A stretch of 64,000 bases of DNA from Serilophus lunatus (lineage: Eukaryota; Chordata; Aves; Passeriformes; Eurylaimidae): the NCBI GenBank assembly GCA_013399895.1, contig VXBA01002171.1, positions 761,542-825,541 on the forward strand, written 5' to 3'. The position numbers were made by a program, and so were the translations under genes. The notes under the pieces were generated by a model, which saw only the letters and a program-made list of their open reading frames with translations, was not told the DNA's origin and made no database searches. The stretch's first letter is position 1. The number at the start of each line of letters is the position of its first letter. Shown piece after piece: positions 12,801 through 25,715 of this stretch.

Positions 12801-15800
12801 GGATATGAAAGCATAAAAAAATAAATGTATCTATCCTTGCAGCTGTAAATTGAACAGCTGTAAAACAAGCCTTGTGAGACCTCATCTAGTTTTGGACAAT
12901 TTGATCAGTGTCTGTAACTTAATGTATGTAACTAACTCCTTACAAATTTTTATTCCAAGGCTCATGCACACTTATTTTTTTCTGCTGAAAACACATGGCT
13001 GTATTTCCCTGTTGTTCTTAGGGACCTCGATTGTGTGGGGGCAACAGAACAAAGAACAGTGGCTGCCCTCTACTGTTTCAAATCATTATGCTGCAAACAC
13101 ATGCTCATGGGCTTAGGTCTGAATTGATTTTTTGGAAAGGCTGGGTAGAAATTTGAGGGTTGGCAGGATTGGGGTCTTGGGGGGTTAGGGATTTTTTAAT
13201 ATCCTTATTTAAGTCAATAGAACTGATAGTGAATCAACATAGGGTGCTGAACTTGCAAAAGAACACGTTCCTGAAATGACAACTCAGAGGTGAACCAAAT
13301 GTACTTGCCTTTATTGTTGAGGTTGTACAGCTTCCTTGCTTTAATAGATTTCTGATACATGCTGATTTTTTTTAAACATGATCCTAATGTACTATTTACT
13401 GTTCCAAATATATTCACACCAAAACATTCTGGTAACATTCTGGGCCTTGCAAGCTTTTTCATTCCTGTTTGGTTTAAGGTGCTGCTATGATGTGTCCTGG
13501 TAGAATGAGCCTCCTGGAAAGGGGCTGCCATTAATAACTATGAACACTATGAGGATGTTTAGCAAACTTCAGTGCATGGTGCAAACATGCATCTTCTGGG
13601 GTTTTTTGTTGTTTTTTTTAAGAGCTGATGTGAACTTTAAATGCGTGCTAGAAGGACTTGCTGCTTTAGAACATGACTGAATCCTCTGGTTTCAAATGCC
13701 ATTGCTGTGCAATGAACAGAACCCAGCTCAGCTCTGCCTCACAGCTGGGTTGAGGGAATGTTTGTGTTTGTGTGTGTGTGACTTTTCCACTTCACCAAAA
13801 ACGTAACGGACAGCCCGGAACAGGAAACTCCTGAAGGAGCCGCCGGGTTGAGGAACAGGAGTCCCTTTCTTTGTGATCCTTTTTCATGGGCTGGCTGGCT
13901 TCACAGTACCTTCAACAACTGGCAGTGGAACATAATAGATGACTTGTGATGCAAACTGTGCATTTCCCAACATCCAGTGCTTTAAGTGCATGCTCCAAGC
14001 ACCTGCATGCAGAGCTAGATTGGCAGGACTTCTGTCTACAGGTATCTGCAAGTGCATCTATGACCAAGCCAGATATGAAGGAGAGCCATATTTTCACAGC
14101 TTAAAGAATTCAACACCTGATTACAATCTCGTTTAGACTTGTAATTATTTTGAATGGATGAGTAATAAATTTCATGGGTGAGTCTTTCCCAAAGTCTGTG
14201 TGAGCTCATCTCAGAAAGGCTGAGAAATGCCCTTAAAATATTTTTCTTTTCATCACTGGTGAGTTTTTTTATTTAGTGGACAAATTTAGTTTCCAAAGGA
14301 TGTCCATGTTTAACTCTTGCTGTTTAAGCCAGTAAACTTGCAATGAGCAGACAAAAATCAAGCATTCATTTCTTACACCTACTTTACAAGTGACAATCCC
14401 AAAGAAGGAATGTTGTCCTAGTAACTGTGAAACTTTTAAGTATATTATTGCATGCAGAGAAAATCTTGTGCCAAAATACTGTTTCATATTTCCCTTTGTT
14501 GGAAACCGAAGTGTTACACAAAGCTACTACTAAGTTATTCACGAGTATTGAAATGTTTTGTTAACAAATGAAGCACTTATTTAGTCCTGTAAATTATACA
14601 TATTTTGGAATAAAGTTAACTTCAATCAATTTTTGCCTTCTGTTTTCATGGCCATGATCTCCTGCCAGCAGAGGCCTGGGGGGATCCAGTGCCTGTTGGC
14701 AAGTACCACCCTTTGCTCCTTGACATCTTGCCTTTTGAAAGCTTTTGGATTGGTAGAAATGGTGTAAATTAAAACTATGTTACAATGTCAGTCCTTGATC
14801 TCTAGAAGTGGCCGAAAGGTTCTCCACCTCAAACCTCTTGTCAGTGAGTGCAAAATGCAATTTTTAATTACCTTGTGCATGCAGTGGGAATGAAAACCTC
14901 TGCAGCTGCAGCTCACTGGCAGGTGCCTCTACAAGAGACTCAGATTCCTTTGCCTTCTTTCTCAACCTTACCATCCTCCCCTCCTGTAGTTTTTAAGGTC
15001 TCTAGGGTCATAACATCAAGTAGAAATTCAGCTACATTATAATAATTAGTTTTCAACATATCTTATAAAATTACAGTCCTCTCAACAGTTTGTATTATTT
15101 TGCAATGTATTTTATACAACCAAATATTTTTTGGTTTGAACGTGGGTGATACTTTGTCCTTTCTCTTCCTGTACAGTTCCCATGCTTAGTAATGATCCCA
15201 CCATTTTCTGTTAGTTGGAAGATATAAAATGCGGGTTTCTGTCTTTACCTGTAAATCTTGTATGTGTGATTCTGAGGAGGTGAACGAGCAGAACATCCTT
15301 GACTGAAAGTTCATCTGCACTGTTACCTCAGCTGTAGTCATGCATGGAGCATTCCCAGGTGGCTAACAGCAGGCTGCTGTGTTCATACTCCCAGGTAAGC
15401 ATTTGCAAACAGCAGCATTCAGGTATTTCCAGGGGGGAAAGGTGGATATTTCCAGAAGAGGGAGTATGTCATAAATATCTAGAAACGAAATTCCTCTTCA
15501 GAGCATTTAAAATCATAGAACAATCAGATGTATAAGATCCTTTTAGGAGTAATACCCTTATTCCCTTGCAGGGATGATTCTGCTTTTAGTTGAGGCTGTT
15601 ATTTCAGGCTTTTCATTGTTCAGAATAATTTGACACACAGACAAAAGTCAGATATTTTGACAGACTGCACCTCTGGAAACTGTCACAAATGTTAGACAGT
15701 CCAAAAGGCAGGACAAACTTCACTCTTGATTGAGAACAGACTGACAAGAAAGTGGCTGTTCAGAGATCAGGGGAGCCTTGTTTTTATGAACTACTTTCTT

Positions 15801-18800
15801 CTGTACTGAGAATTGTTTCTTTTCCTGGCACTGGGAGTGTCCCTGCCTGGTTTGGGTTTAGTTCCTCAATTTCCTTCACTTGAAGAAATTGCATGCTGGC
15901 AAGATGATTGTTTTCTGTCAGAACAATGGAATTAGAGGCAGATCTTTCTGGCTCCAGGATTTGACAATGAGTCCTCTGGAATCAGTCCTTTAGAAGTGTG
16001 GACCTAAAACAATAGGAGAAAAATGTTGATTTAACTTTCAGGTGTTCCATCAGTGTGTTTTTAATTGTTGTCAACAATTCAGTTCTTTTGTTTTGGCATC
16101 TTGATTGCAGGAAGCACTTCTGGCTGGTCCAGCCCTTAATTTTATTTCCTTTCCTTGAATGGGAAGGGCATTTTTCTTGAGAGAATGTACACAAAAACAA
16201 GAAGCTGCTGTTTCCTGTGCTAGAAGAACCCAGTGTATTCAAGGGTACATAACTTGATTAAGCTTAAGATGGCTGAAATGTTGTGTATTTGCTTCTTTAT
16301 GTTCTAGGCCTTTAGTCAGCAGCTTTTCTGGCTTTCTGCTACAGGTCTTGCAGCAATGATCTGGGAGTGTGGTTCATAGGAACATTATCTTTTGTCAGGT
16401 TTTAGTAAAACCTCTGTTTAATCTGTCTGATTTGACAGTTTAGAAAACACAGCAAAACTCTCATCTGAAATGAAACACTGGAAAACATGGAAATAACATT
16501 TGTAGTTTTCCTTGCAACTTGAAACATTTTTTTATATGGTCCTAAAAAATTGACTTCCCATCTGCAATGGCTGCAACTTATAATTACTAAACAAACATGT
16601 TTGGCTTTAGTTACTGTTAATGGGTAATGAAGTTAATTTTTTAGCTTTCTCACTGAAGCAGCAGTGTTTGCAGTTGTCTGAATGGGAGAAACTCTTACCT
16701 CCTTCTGGACCATGGGAAATGTTACTGGTTTCACAGTGGTTTCACAGAGATGTATCTGTTTAAAATTTCTATTTATTAAATGCCTTGCAGAGTAGGGATG
16801 GATTTCAGAATATTCCTTAAATTAGGTATTGCTTCAGTAGCATCAAACCCCCCATTACAGTGCCAGGCCAGCCACAGTCATTCAGAGTGAATCTGAAGGA
16901 AGAGGTTGCACTTCAGCCCCAGAACAAGTTGTTTAAAGCTCTAATGAATCTGTGTTATGGTCAGGAAGAAACTAAACCTGCGTGTAAGTAATTGGCAGCC
17001 ATCAGTTTATAATTCTATTAATAGTATCTACAAAACTAAAATAGCCACAGTGCTTACAAGGAAATTTTATTGTTTTTCTCATAATCTAACAAGCTTTAGA
17101 ACAGCATGAAATTAAACACAGAAATGTTAGGTCAGTCTAGACAGCACTGCAGCTCCCCAGTGTGGCTGACTGGTAAGGAAGATAGTTCAGAAAACAGAGG
17201 ACCTTCCCACATTTTTTATTCATTCCTGAGGTTATCAGTTAAAAAATCCTGGATATCATGTTTTGTACATTGGTTTTGGTTTACATGTGTAATCCGCATC
17301 CAGGCATGAGGACTGTTCTTTTTAAAAGCACCAGGATTAGAAACAGTTGCAATAGTTCAGTCTGATGGAGGAGCACAGTGCCAGTGTAGCTGCTCGGGAT
17401 CTCCCTGCAGGAGTGAAACCCTCCTGTGGCTTGAAATAAATGATGACTCAGGAGTTTCTATTTCACTTTATCATTCACAATCCCAGCTCCTTTTTCACTC
17501 TCCTGCTCTGCAGAGTACAAGAAGCAATCCCAGCTGAAGTACCATTGAGCATCTTCTGAGAGATAATGGCTTTTGTGTTCTTCCAAGAAGGGTTTGAAGT
17601 ACCCCTGGGAGTAGCTTCTTTCACAGGTGGATGCACTTGTGAAGATTTAAAGTTTTGGAGTCGTTTGGACCAAACAGCTCAAGCACATTAATTCCTTTAT
17701 GCCTTACAGCTGCTGTATTTTCCACATCTTAAAAAGGTTCCATATACAGTGTTCTTTTTATTGATGCATTCCTTATTTCACCTTGGAATGTTTGGCCAGT
17801 GCAACTTGTTATGGATTTCCATTTTAATGCCATATGTTTGTATGATAACAGACTTGCTAGACTGTATTGGAATACCTTCCTTTTCTGGAGCTGTACCCAC
17901 TATGGCATCTACACTTCCATTCGACTCTGATTTCTTGCGTTCTTGGCTTCTTGACCTGTGTGGCCAAAAGACTGTGACACATCCAAGCAAAACTGGCCAT
18001 TGTTGGGAGTTTCACTTGCCTGGCATTGCCTGGCTTGTTTTTGCAGCTGGAAGGTGGCCAAGTGGATCAGTTTTATCCTGAGATGAGCAGGTTAATCTGA
18101 CCTCTGGTGTGGTCCCTTGTGATGGGGGGGACAGGGCTCCTGCCCTGAGGAAACATGCTGTTGTTCACATGTTTTCTACACCAGCCGTGTAAAAGTGATG
18201 GTGAAAGACATCCTCAAATCTCTGGAGAAGGATTTCAGCGAGGTCAGCCGTGTGACACCTGACGTTCACCGACTGCAAACCAGCCGACCTCAGATTATCC
18301 CGATCCAATTTGCATGGATATGGCAGGAGGCGGGGAAGGAAGGGCTGTGAGGGAGCTCCGTCTGGGAACGGGGAATGGGAACAAGGACAGAACCAGGAGC
18401 CTGGAGGCAGAAACTAGGAGAGAGCTGAAGGAGCTGAAGGAAGGAGAGAGTCTATGCAGGGTTTAAAAAGAGAGTAGTGCATGTGAGAAAAATGGATGTG
18501 AGATGACCAAGTAGGAGGAAAAGAAAGAAAAAACATGAGAAAGGTGAAGAACAAGTAAAAAAAAAATCAGAGAAGACAAGCTGCACTTAGAATATAAGGA
18601 ATCTAACCACAGGGAATCACTGCCTGACCAATAGAACTTTAACTATGAAAAAAGATTAAAATCAGATATGCAACGAGCATATTTTTATGTCCAAAATCAT
18701 TAACCAGCACTACTGAGACCATTTACAGCAGGTAGAAAGCCCTGTGGTTATTTTACATGGCATGAAGACTGAGTCACAAGGACTCTTACCAGAATATGAG

Positions 18801-21800
18801 ATTTGGGGACATCCTCAAGTGCATTTATTCAGATACTTGCATGAAAAACTATGTTAAAAATTCTAAGACTGAGAGAGTCCCAGTCCTGCTAGCTGTTGCT
18901 TAATCCTTGTTTAAAAAATCCAGTCTTTCTAAAAAGAGCAGAACTATTTATATAAGAAAAATACTTTAAATATTACTTATATTTTTCTCTACAAAATGAT
19001 ACATATCTGTTCAGGTATTTTTTCTTTTTCACTGTCTCCATTGGGCTTTTTTTACCTTATGCTCTCTCTAGAAGTCTTAAGCCAATCACTTAAAGAGTCA
19101 ATAGAGACAGTTAATGTTTAACTAATAAAATTGTGTGTGAGCTTCATCATGCTGTAAGGCAGATTCACAAGGTCATGAACAAAGGCAAACTCTTAAAATT
19201 TTATTTTCTTGTTCATACTGTATCTGCATTTGGATCCCAATATCTAAACCCAAAAATAAAGAACAACAAAACAAAAACAACCCCAGAAACCAAAACCCAA
19301 CCACAAAGTACCTTTTCCAAGGGTCACATCTCAGTTTAGCAGAACTTGCAGCCCATTGGAAATCACTCACTGATCTTTGTTGGACATCGAATGTCTTTCA
19401 TACAACTCTGTGCAGCACACAACCTTCATCTTAATAGATAAAGACTGCATAACCTGGTTAGGTAAAGGTAATATTTGATACAGAAATCAATACCATTGTT
19501 CTTGATCAGAATACTTATTTTTTCATATATATATATATATATATATATACACCTCAGGCATATTATTCTAATCTGGCACTTCTTGGGATGTGACTAAGAT
19601 ATTTTCTTGGGAAAATAAATCAAGTGTGAGTTAATGTCAGTGTGAAATGGTGTGGGAAGGTATTTTTAAATTGTAAGTGTGCAGAGCAACTGTATCACGC
19701 AAGGCTTTGCAGACTGTCAGTGTAAATACCATTGTCAGATTCATGCAGTCACACACGATTATTAAACTCAGGGGGTGATATTCTCATGTAACACCTACAT
19801 AGTTCATCAGCTTCACAGGAGCTGCACGGATACAAATGAGAGTAGCAGCTGACCTTTTCCAATTCACATACTGAGTCACAACTTCAGCTCCAAAGCTGGT
19901 GGAACCGTAATGCACTTCGCCTTTACATCCATTTTATCTGCCTGCAATTCTCATTACTAAATATAAACCTGTTCTGGAAAGTTAAAGTGGACATGTGACA
20001 GTGGCCACTTTGGATAAGCCCCAGCACTCAGACACTCTGCCCTATTAATGGTTCCATCAGAGTTCTGCCTAATGCTCCCCAGTGCTGGTGTTTGCTTCCT
20101 CCTGGATTAACTGCATTCGAGACAGTCAACAAATGCAGCAGAGGAGAAAGCTCCTGGTTCACTCTGTGCTACAGTTTTGCCTTTTTCCTTGCAAATAATT
20201 TAAATCTTAACGAAATAGGGGACCAAATGTCTCAGTTCAGTTAGCTGGAAAATCTCAGGCATCAGAGGGATTTTGGATGCAGTTTGGCACGGCAGAAATG
20301 TCAGGGACACTCAGTTTACATAGGCAAACAAGAGGCTGCCTCTAAAATTTTTGACGTCAGCTGGAAGATGCAGAGACAGGTCAACAAAATGTTATTAGGA
20401 CAATGTTAATTAGGACAAACCTTTATCCTGTGACCGTGCTATTTAAATCTGCAAAGGGAGAGCAATCTGGAGGAATGAAAACAATGCCTGAGCACCATTT
20501 CCTAAGTCTTGTCAACATTAATTGTAATTTAAGACCTTCTGCTCTTCTTACCCTATAACAGAGCAAGACTGTAAAGCTCTAGAATTTACAGGAAGACGTC
20601 TCTATTCCTGCTGGCACCTTCAAAATTATCTTGTGATAAAAACACTATTTCCCAGCAAAAAGATTATAGGTATTTGTAGGTCAGTGCTAATGATTTCTCT
20701 ATCAGGTTGTTATTGACAGAATTATTTAGAAAAGAGCCTTAACACAGCACTATAGATGCAGGCACAGAATGGACTTTGAAACTCCCATGTTCAAAACTTT
20801 GGGAACTAATTTAAGCTCAAGAGGAGGTGGTGTGTGGCTGCTACCACTGCATACATTACAGCATAGTTTCTCTGTGTGTGGAAGTGCTCGCTCGTTTCTA
20901 AGGATTTAAGCATTCACTGAGTACAAATATTTACAGTAGGCAAACCTGAAAGAGCTTTCTTTTATAAATGGTGTCTGATGCTTCCCATTTTGAATTCATA
21001 ACACAGTTTCCACATCACAGGAGGATGCACAAGGCTATTTGAGGGAATGCCTGTGTGTATATTTGGTACCTTTCAGTGCTCAAAACTTTAATTTACTGTC
21101 TTAAATTCATCAGAGGGGGAAGACCAGGCTTAGCAGTAAGGACACCTTCAGAAGTGAAGGATGTAGAGTTTCCCACAGTCTCCCCCTTGGCAAGTGAGCA
21201 AGAATAAAAAGAAAGCAGCTGCAGCAGCAGCATCCTATGGCAGATCCAGCGAGTGTTGGGAATGTTTGGATCAAAAGTAAAAAAAATACCTTTGTTATGA
21301 TTCTGGTGGCATTTACACAGTGACAGTGCCCAGCTGAAACAAGGCTGAGGTGCCCCTGTCTGTGCCAGAATTGGGGGGTCTGGGGGAAAATAGCAGATGA
21401 AAGCATTGTCAGGACTAGTGGTGAGTTGTTGTTCTAATATTTTAAGTACCATTTAATTCTGATTTTTAAAACCTGTAAATGGGTTTGTTCTACTCTACTC
21501 TGTAAGAATCACCTGTGAAATTATTCACAGCAGACTGCATTTATATCAAGTCTCTACCTTTTTCTCCCTATTCACACACACACACACGAAGTGCTCTCAT
21601 TCTCTTCCAAGTCCAAAGAACCATCATTTTTTACCTGACTATGACAAGAGCAGAACTCAGCTGAAATTTCTGAACTGGGTTCTCATCATGTCAGTGTATG
21701 TGGGTGTTCAGCTGCATCTCGTGTTGCCTTGACATGGCTGGTGCAAAGTTTATTGTATTGTTTTGTTTTTTCTTTCTTTTCATGCCATTTTCTCATTTTT

Positions 21801-23100
21801 TATGCTACTCTCTTGTTTACTACCTTTGAGAAATCTGCATTTTCCACTCAGTTACATAAACTACATCACCTACAAGTGAAGAAAAAAGTTGGGTTTGTTG
21901 CTCCATGAAATAGTACCACGATTGTGGGAGGAAAAAAGAGGCCTGAGAGCCAAAAAGCAGGAGTATTACACAAGTTTATGTTAAGAAGAAATTAGGCAAC
22001 TAACATTACCAGAAGAGGGGAAGTCAAACTTTACTAAGGCACCTCAATTGCATAAAATACAGCAAAGACTGAATTACTCCAGTTGTGTTCCCTGTGCATG
22101 TCACAAACATACCCAAACCTGACTGAACAAGTTATTTGGTTTAAATCACTTCAGTTTATTAGTTTTGATAATTTCACAGTGGTTTAAAAGTGTAAAGACT
22201 TTGAATATTAATGTACTAAAAAAAAGTTCTTACTCTTCATTTACTTTAAAGGGAAATGAACACCAGCAAAACCAAGTGTTAATTCCTTAGAAAATGTTCA
22301 CTATGACAGAAAGAAATTGCTAAAAAATAATTCAAAGGGATGTAGCCTTAAAACCTGTCTGAACAATTATTTGGGTCCATTCTTTTTCTCCTCCAAATTA
22401 GACAAAAACCATACATGAGTGTGTGCTGTTTTCCAGAAATACTCATTTCTATGAGGGAGGGATGGGAAAGAGGCCCTAACAAATCTTTCCCGTTAAAGGA
22501 AAAAAGAGACAACTTTAAGATCCTGAGCTAATGATTTCAGATGTAGTTGTCTATGTTATTATTATTTGATTTTTTAAATCATACAATCAGCCTGTGAATG
22601 TGAGACAATGGCACAACAAAGCTCAGTGGTGTCAAATTTAACACTGATGGGCATAATTTTTTATTCCCTACTTAAGAACCATCTGTCATTAAAAAGATTT
22701 GGAACCCAGCAGCAATAATCTAGGAATTATTTTCACACTTATTAGTAAAGGAATTAAAGATGATAATTCTAATATGAGACAGTGAATAACTTTTCCGTGT
22801 TCTAGTGGTGCTTTTTTTTTTAAACACTTGGTCCTTTATCGGGTTTACTTGTCCCATTCTTAATCTCATCAACCACAATTCCACAGCCTAGACTGTCAAA
22901 GGAACACCAAGTGCTGCAGATAAAATGCTCGAGGTGTAAAAAGCTCCTGCTCAGAAGCTAAATCAGAATCACATGTCAACACAGTTCAGGCTCAGGCTCT
23001 GGCAGGATGGTTGGATCATTGTTTTTAATGCCATTTACTAATTAAAAACGAGTCCCAGCTTACGGAAAGTCTGGAATGAAGCGGCTTACTAAAATGGTGG
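9815..23100. other. Intergenic region between ATMIN and the PPP1R3-like gene
   Basis: About 13 kb of mostly AT-rich DNA with only short open frames. None carries a recognisable domain or a splice-consistent exon chain. In human this interval holds C16orf46, but nothing resembling it was seen. Local departures from the background are CpG-containing patches at about 13800-13860 and 18180-18350, an AT microsatellite at 19525-19549 and a short CA run near 21575. Confidence 0.55.
19525..19549. repeat. (AT)n microsatellite
   Basis: A pure alternating AT run of 25 bases between TTTC and CACCTC. It is a simple sequence repeat with no other function visible. Confidence 0.9.
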
Positions 23101-23690
23101 TTTAGCTCCTTGAACTGGCTACACCAGAGGCCGCTTGTCACTGAACTGTAATTCATCTCAATATTGCTCGGCATTAACCAAATGCTCTTCTGACAGAAAC
23201 CAACGCGGTTTATTGTTTCACAATCGTTTCCCGCCGTGTTTCGGCCGGAGCTGCTTTTCTCGCTGGCGATGCGTGGCAGGGCTGTGGCAGGTGTATTTTA
23301 TTCGGCAGATGTACTGTAAACGCATTACAGCAGATTAGCTGGATTTCTTCCTTTAAATTTACACTGCGAGATCCAACTTGCAAGCCAGCTGTTTCTTATC
23401 GGCCCCTGTAATCTCCCCGAGCCCGGCTTTGCTTCTTCCTCCCGCAGCTATTTCTGTAACGGGTCGGGCGACAGCGCCGCTATGAATTTTAATGCTTCCA
23501 TTGGGGAATCCCTCCCGCCTCCTCCTTTTGGATGAGATCCTCGAGGAAAGACCCAGAACGCGGCGAGGAAGAGGAGGAGAGGGACGGCGTAGCCGCGGTA
23601 CTGGGGAAAGCGGGCAGGGGGAGCCGCGGGGTGTCATCAGCGGCCGTGGCGAGGCCGGGGCCGAGGCGGGCACGGGGGCGGGTGGGAGCC

Positions 23691-23732
23691 ATGGGGAGGG
23701 AAGGATGGCTCGGGGCGCGTGTCGCTGCCTGA
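23691..23732 (+). other. Short upstream ORF in strong Kozak context
   Basis: GGGAGCCATGG gives an excellent initiation context for a 13-codon frame (MGREGWLGARVAA) that stops at 23730-23732. A second ATG in good context at 23705 (MARGACRCL...) stays open into the gap and is a possible start of the PPP1R3-like protein. Gap length and intron content are unknown, so neither can be assigned. Confidence 0.3.
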
Positions 23733-23760
23733 CCGCGGCACGGCAGCAGCGGCAGCACCG

Positions 23761-24192
23761 NNNNNNNNNNNNNNNNNNNNNNNNNNNNNNNNNNNNNNNN
23801 NNNNNNNNNNNNNNNNNNNNNNNNNNNNNNNNNNNNNNNNNNNNNNNNNNNNNNNNNNNNNNNNNNNNNNNNNNNNNNNNNNNNNNNNNNNNNNNNNNNN
23901 NNNNNNNNNNNNNNNNNNNNNNNNNNNNNNNNNNNNNNNNNNNNNNNNNNNNNNNNNNNNNNNNNNNNNNNNNNNNNNNNNNNNNNNNNNNNNNNNNNNN
24001 NNNNNNNNNNNNNNNNNNNNNNNNNNNNNNNNNNNNNNNNNNNNNNNNNNNNNNNNNNNNNNNNNNNNNNNNNNNNNNNNNNNNNNNNNNNNNNNNNNNN
24101 NNNNNNNNNNNNNNNNNNNNNNNNNNNNNNNNNNNNNNNNNNNNNNNNNNNNNNNNNNNNNNNNNNNNNNNNNNNNNNNNNNNNNNNNNNNN
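23761..24192. other. Assembly gap (432 N)
   Basis: A run of N lies within a GC-rich island. It hides the N-terminal half of the PPP1R3-like CDS, including the region where family members carry the RVxF-type PP1-binding motif. The true length may differ from 432. Confidence 0.99.
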
Positions 24193-24722
24193 CCGCCGAC
24201 CTGCTCAAGACCAGGAAGCCGCCGGCGCTGGGCGACCTGGAGCCGGTGCTGTCCGGCCCGCCGCCGCCGCTGCTGGAGCCGCTGTTCCCGCCGCAGCCCG
24301 GAGCCAGCCCCGGCTTCGTGGAGCGGGTGCGGCAGCACAAGGTGAGGCTGGAGTGGGTGCGGGCAGAGCCGGCGGGGCTGCGCGGGGCCGTGCGCGTCCT
24401 CAACCTCGCCTACGAGAAGGTGGTGTCGGTTCGCTACACGCTCAATGGCTGGGCCAGCTGCGCCGAGGCTCCCGCCGCCTACCAGCCGCCCGGGCCGCCC
24501 GACGGCATCACCGACCGCTTCGCCTTCCTGCTGCCCCTGGGAGCCGCCGCCGCCGCCTCCGAGGCCACGCTGGAGTTCGCCGTCCGCTACCGCGTGGCCG
24601 GCGCCGAGTACTGGGACAACAACGAGGGCAAGAACTACCGGCTGCGGGGCCGGCAGCGCGTCCCGCCCGCCGCCGGACCCCCGCAGGACCCCGACAGCTC
24701 CGCCTGGATCCACTTCATCTGA
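24193..24722 (+). CDS. PPP1R3-family glycogen-targeting PP1 regulatory subunit (PPP1R3E/D-like), 5'-partial
   Basis: The frame is open from the gap edge (first full codon 24195) to TGA at 24720-24722, giving 175 visible codons. A CBM21 carbohydrate-binding domain begins near FVERVRQHKVRLEWV. It continues through AVRVLNLAYEKVVSVRYTLN, GW, DRFAFLLPL and LEFAVRYRVAGAEYWDNN, and ends with the glycogen-site signature WDNNEGKNYRLRG. The protein ends SSAWIHFI. As recalled, human PPP1R3E and PPP1R3D end in WIHFI too, and LAYEKxVSVRx, EAPAAY and LRG favour 3E. Family members bring protein phosphatase 1 to glycogen particles and promote dephosphorylation of glycogen synthase and phosphorylase. The PP1-binding motif cannot be seen because of the gap. 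The family call is secure; the paralogue is not, because this locus (ATMIN-GCSH) does not host a PPP1R3 gene in human. Confidence 0.88.
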
Positions 24723-25709
24723 GGCGCGGGGCCCCGCGGAGGGTCGGGGGGACCCACCCCGGCCGCCTCTCCCCGAGCCCGCGGGAGGCGTTTTCCCGAA
24801 TTTTGTTTACAGAGGGGGGGATTTGTATTTTCTGGGTGTCGGGCGCGGGTTCCTCTCGCTCTCCCGAGCGCTGTGGCCACCGAAGCAGCGGGAGGGGCCG
24901 GGAACGGGCAGGGTTTGGCCATCAGGGCCGGGCCCCACGTGCTTCCAGGTGCCGCAGGTCAGGAGGAGCCGCTGTCAGCGCGGCGGGTGACACGGAGGGC
25001 AGCGGCAGAGGACATCCCTCCAGCCAGCACATTTGCCTAATCCTGCTCGAGCCAAGCTCGGCTCGGGCGAGGCGCTGGATCCGCGCTGCCCCACTCGTGT
25101 CCGTTGCCCCGCGGGGTTAAGGGGTAGAGTAAGGTTTTGATCCCAAAACGCCAAAGTAGGGATGCCCCAAGGTGTGGCTGTGTTTCATCACGCTGTAAAA
25201 ATGAGCGGTCTAAAGCGAAGGGTGGTTTTAATTTTGAACCCAGTTTCATGCATTTAAATGTACTTAGTTCAAAAAAAAAGCAGCATCGCATCCTAATTGA
25301 AACGCAACTCACTGAGGGGTTTTAAAAAGAAAGCGTTTTGTTTTAGAATTCGTGTGGTGTGTTGATGGAAAGGCTTGTCAGGATCTGAGAGTTGTTTCGG
25401 CAAGTTTGGTCCCGTAAATTTGCTCGTGTTTAGGGCAGCAGGAAAGTCGTGGAATTGCACCAGAAGAATTGGACACGGCAAGAGCTGAATCCCCAATTCT
25501 AGTCTGCATCACAAGCAACACTTTCATTTTTATTCCTGTTAACAGTTTAACTTGATTTCTTAAGGTGTCAGTGCAGGAACCTGCTTTCTAGAGAATTAAG
25601 TGCTTCAAGTTTTTCATACTGATTTCAGTAAGCAACAGATTTCACAAATATGGCAAAGTTTAGTCAGACAAATCAAAGAAAGTTATACCTTGCCATATAA
25701 AAATACATC

Positions 25710-25715
25710 AATAAA
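25710..25715 (+). terminator. Candidate polyadenylation signal for the PPP1R3-like gene
   Basis: AATAAA about 990 nt after the stop codon, in AT-rich DNA. It is the first one I noticed downstream on the plus strand. Assignment to this gene is inferred from distance only. Confidence 0.3.

Larger units (their letters stand above)
23360..25130. promoter_or_regulatory. CpG island over the PPP1R3-like gene
   Basis: GC and CpG density rise sharply from about 23.4 kb, remain high on both sides of the N gap and fall after about 25.1 kb. The island covers the presumed promoter and 5'UTR and all visible coding sequence. This is typical of GC-rich, single-coding-exon PPP1R3 family genes. No TATA box could be assigned with confidence. 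Confidence 0.6.

Noticed and set aside
21093..21452. 119-codon minus-strand open frame in intergenic DNA
   Set aside because: No domain, no conserved-looking composition and no supporting promoter or splice sites.
23489..25120. Very long open frames crossing the first N gap on both strands
   Set aside because: They are open only because N codons are not stops and the flanks are GC-rich. Only the frame ending at 24722 encodes a known domain.
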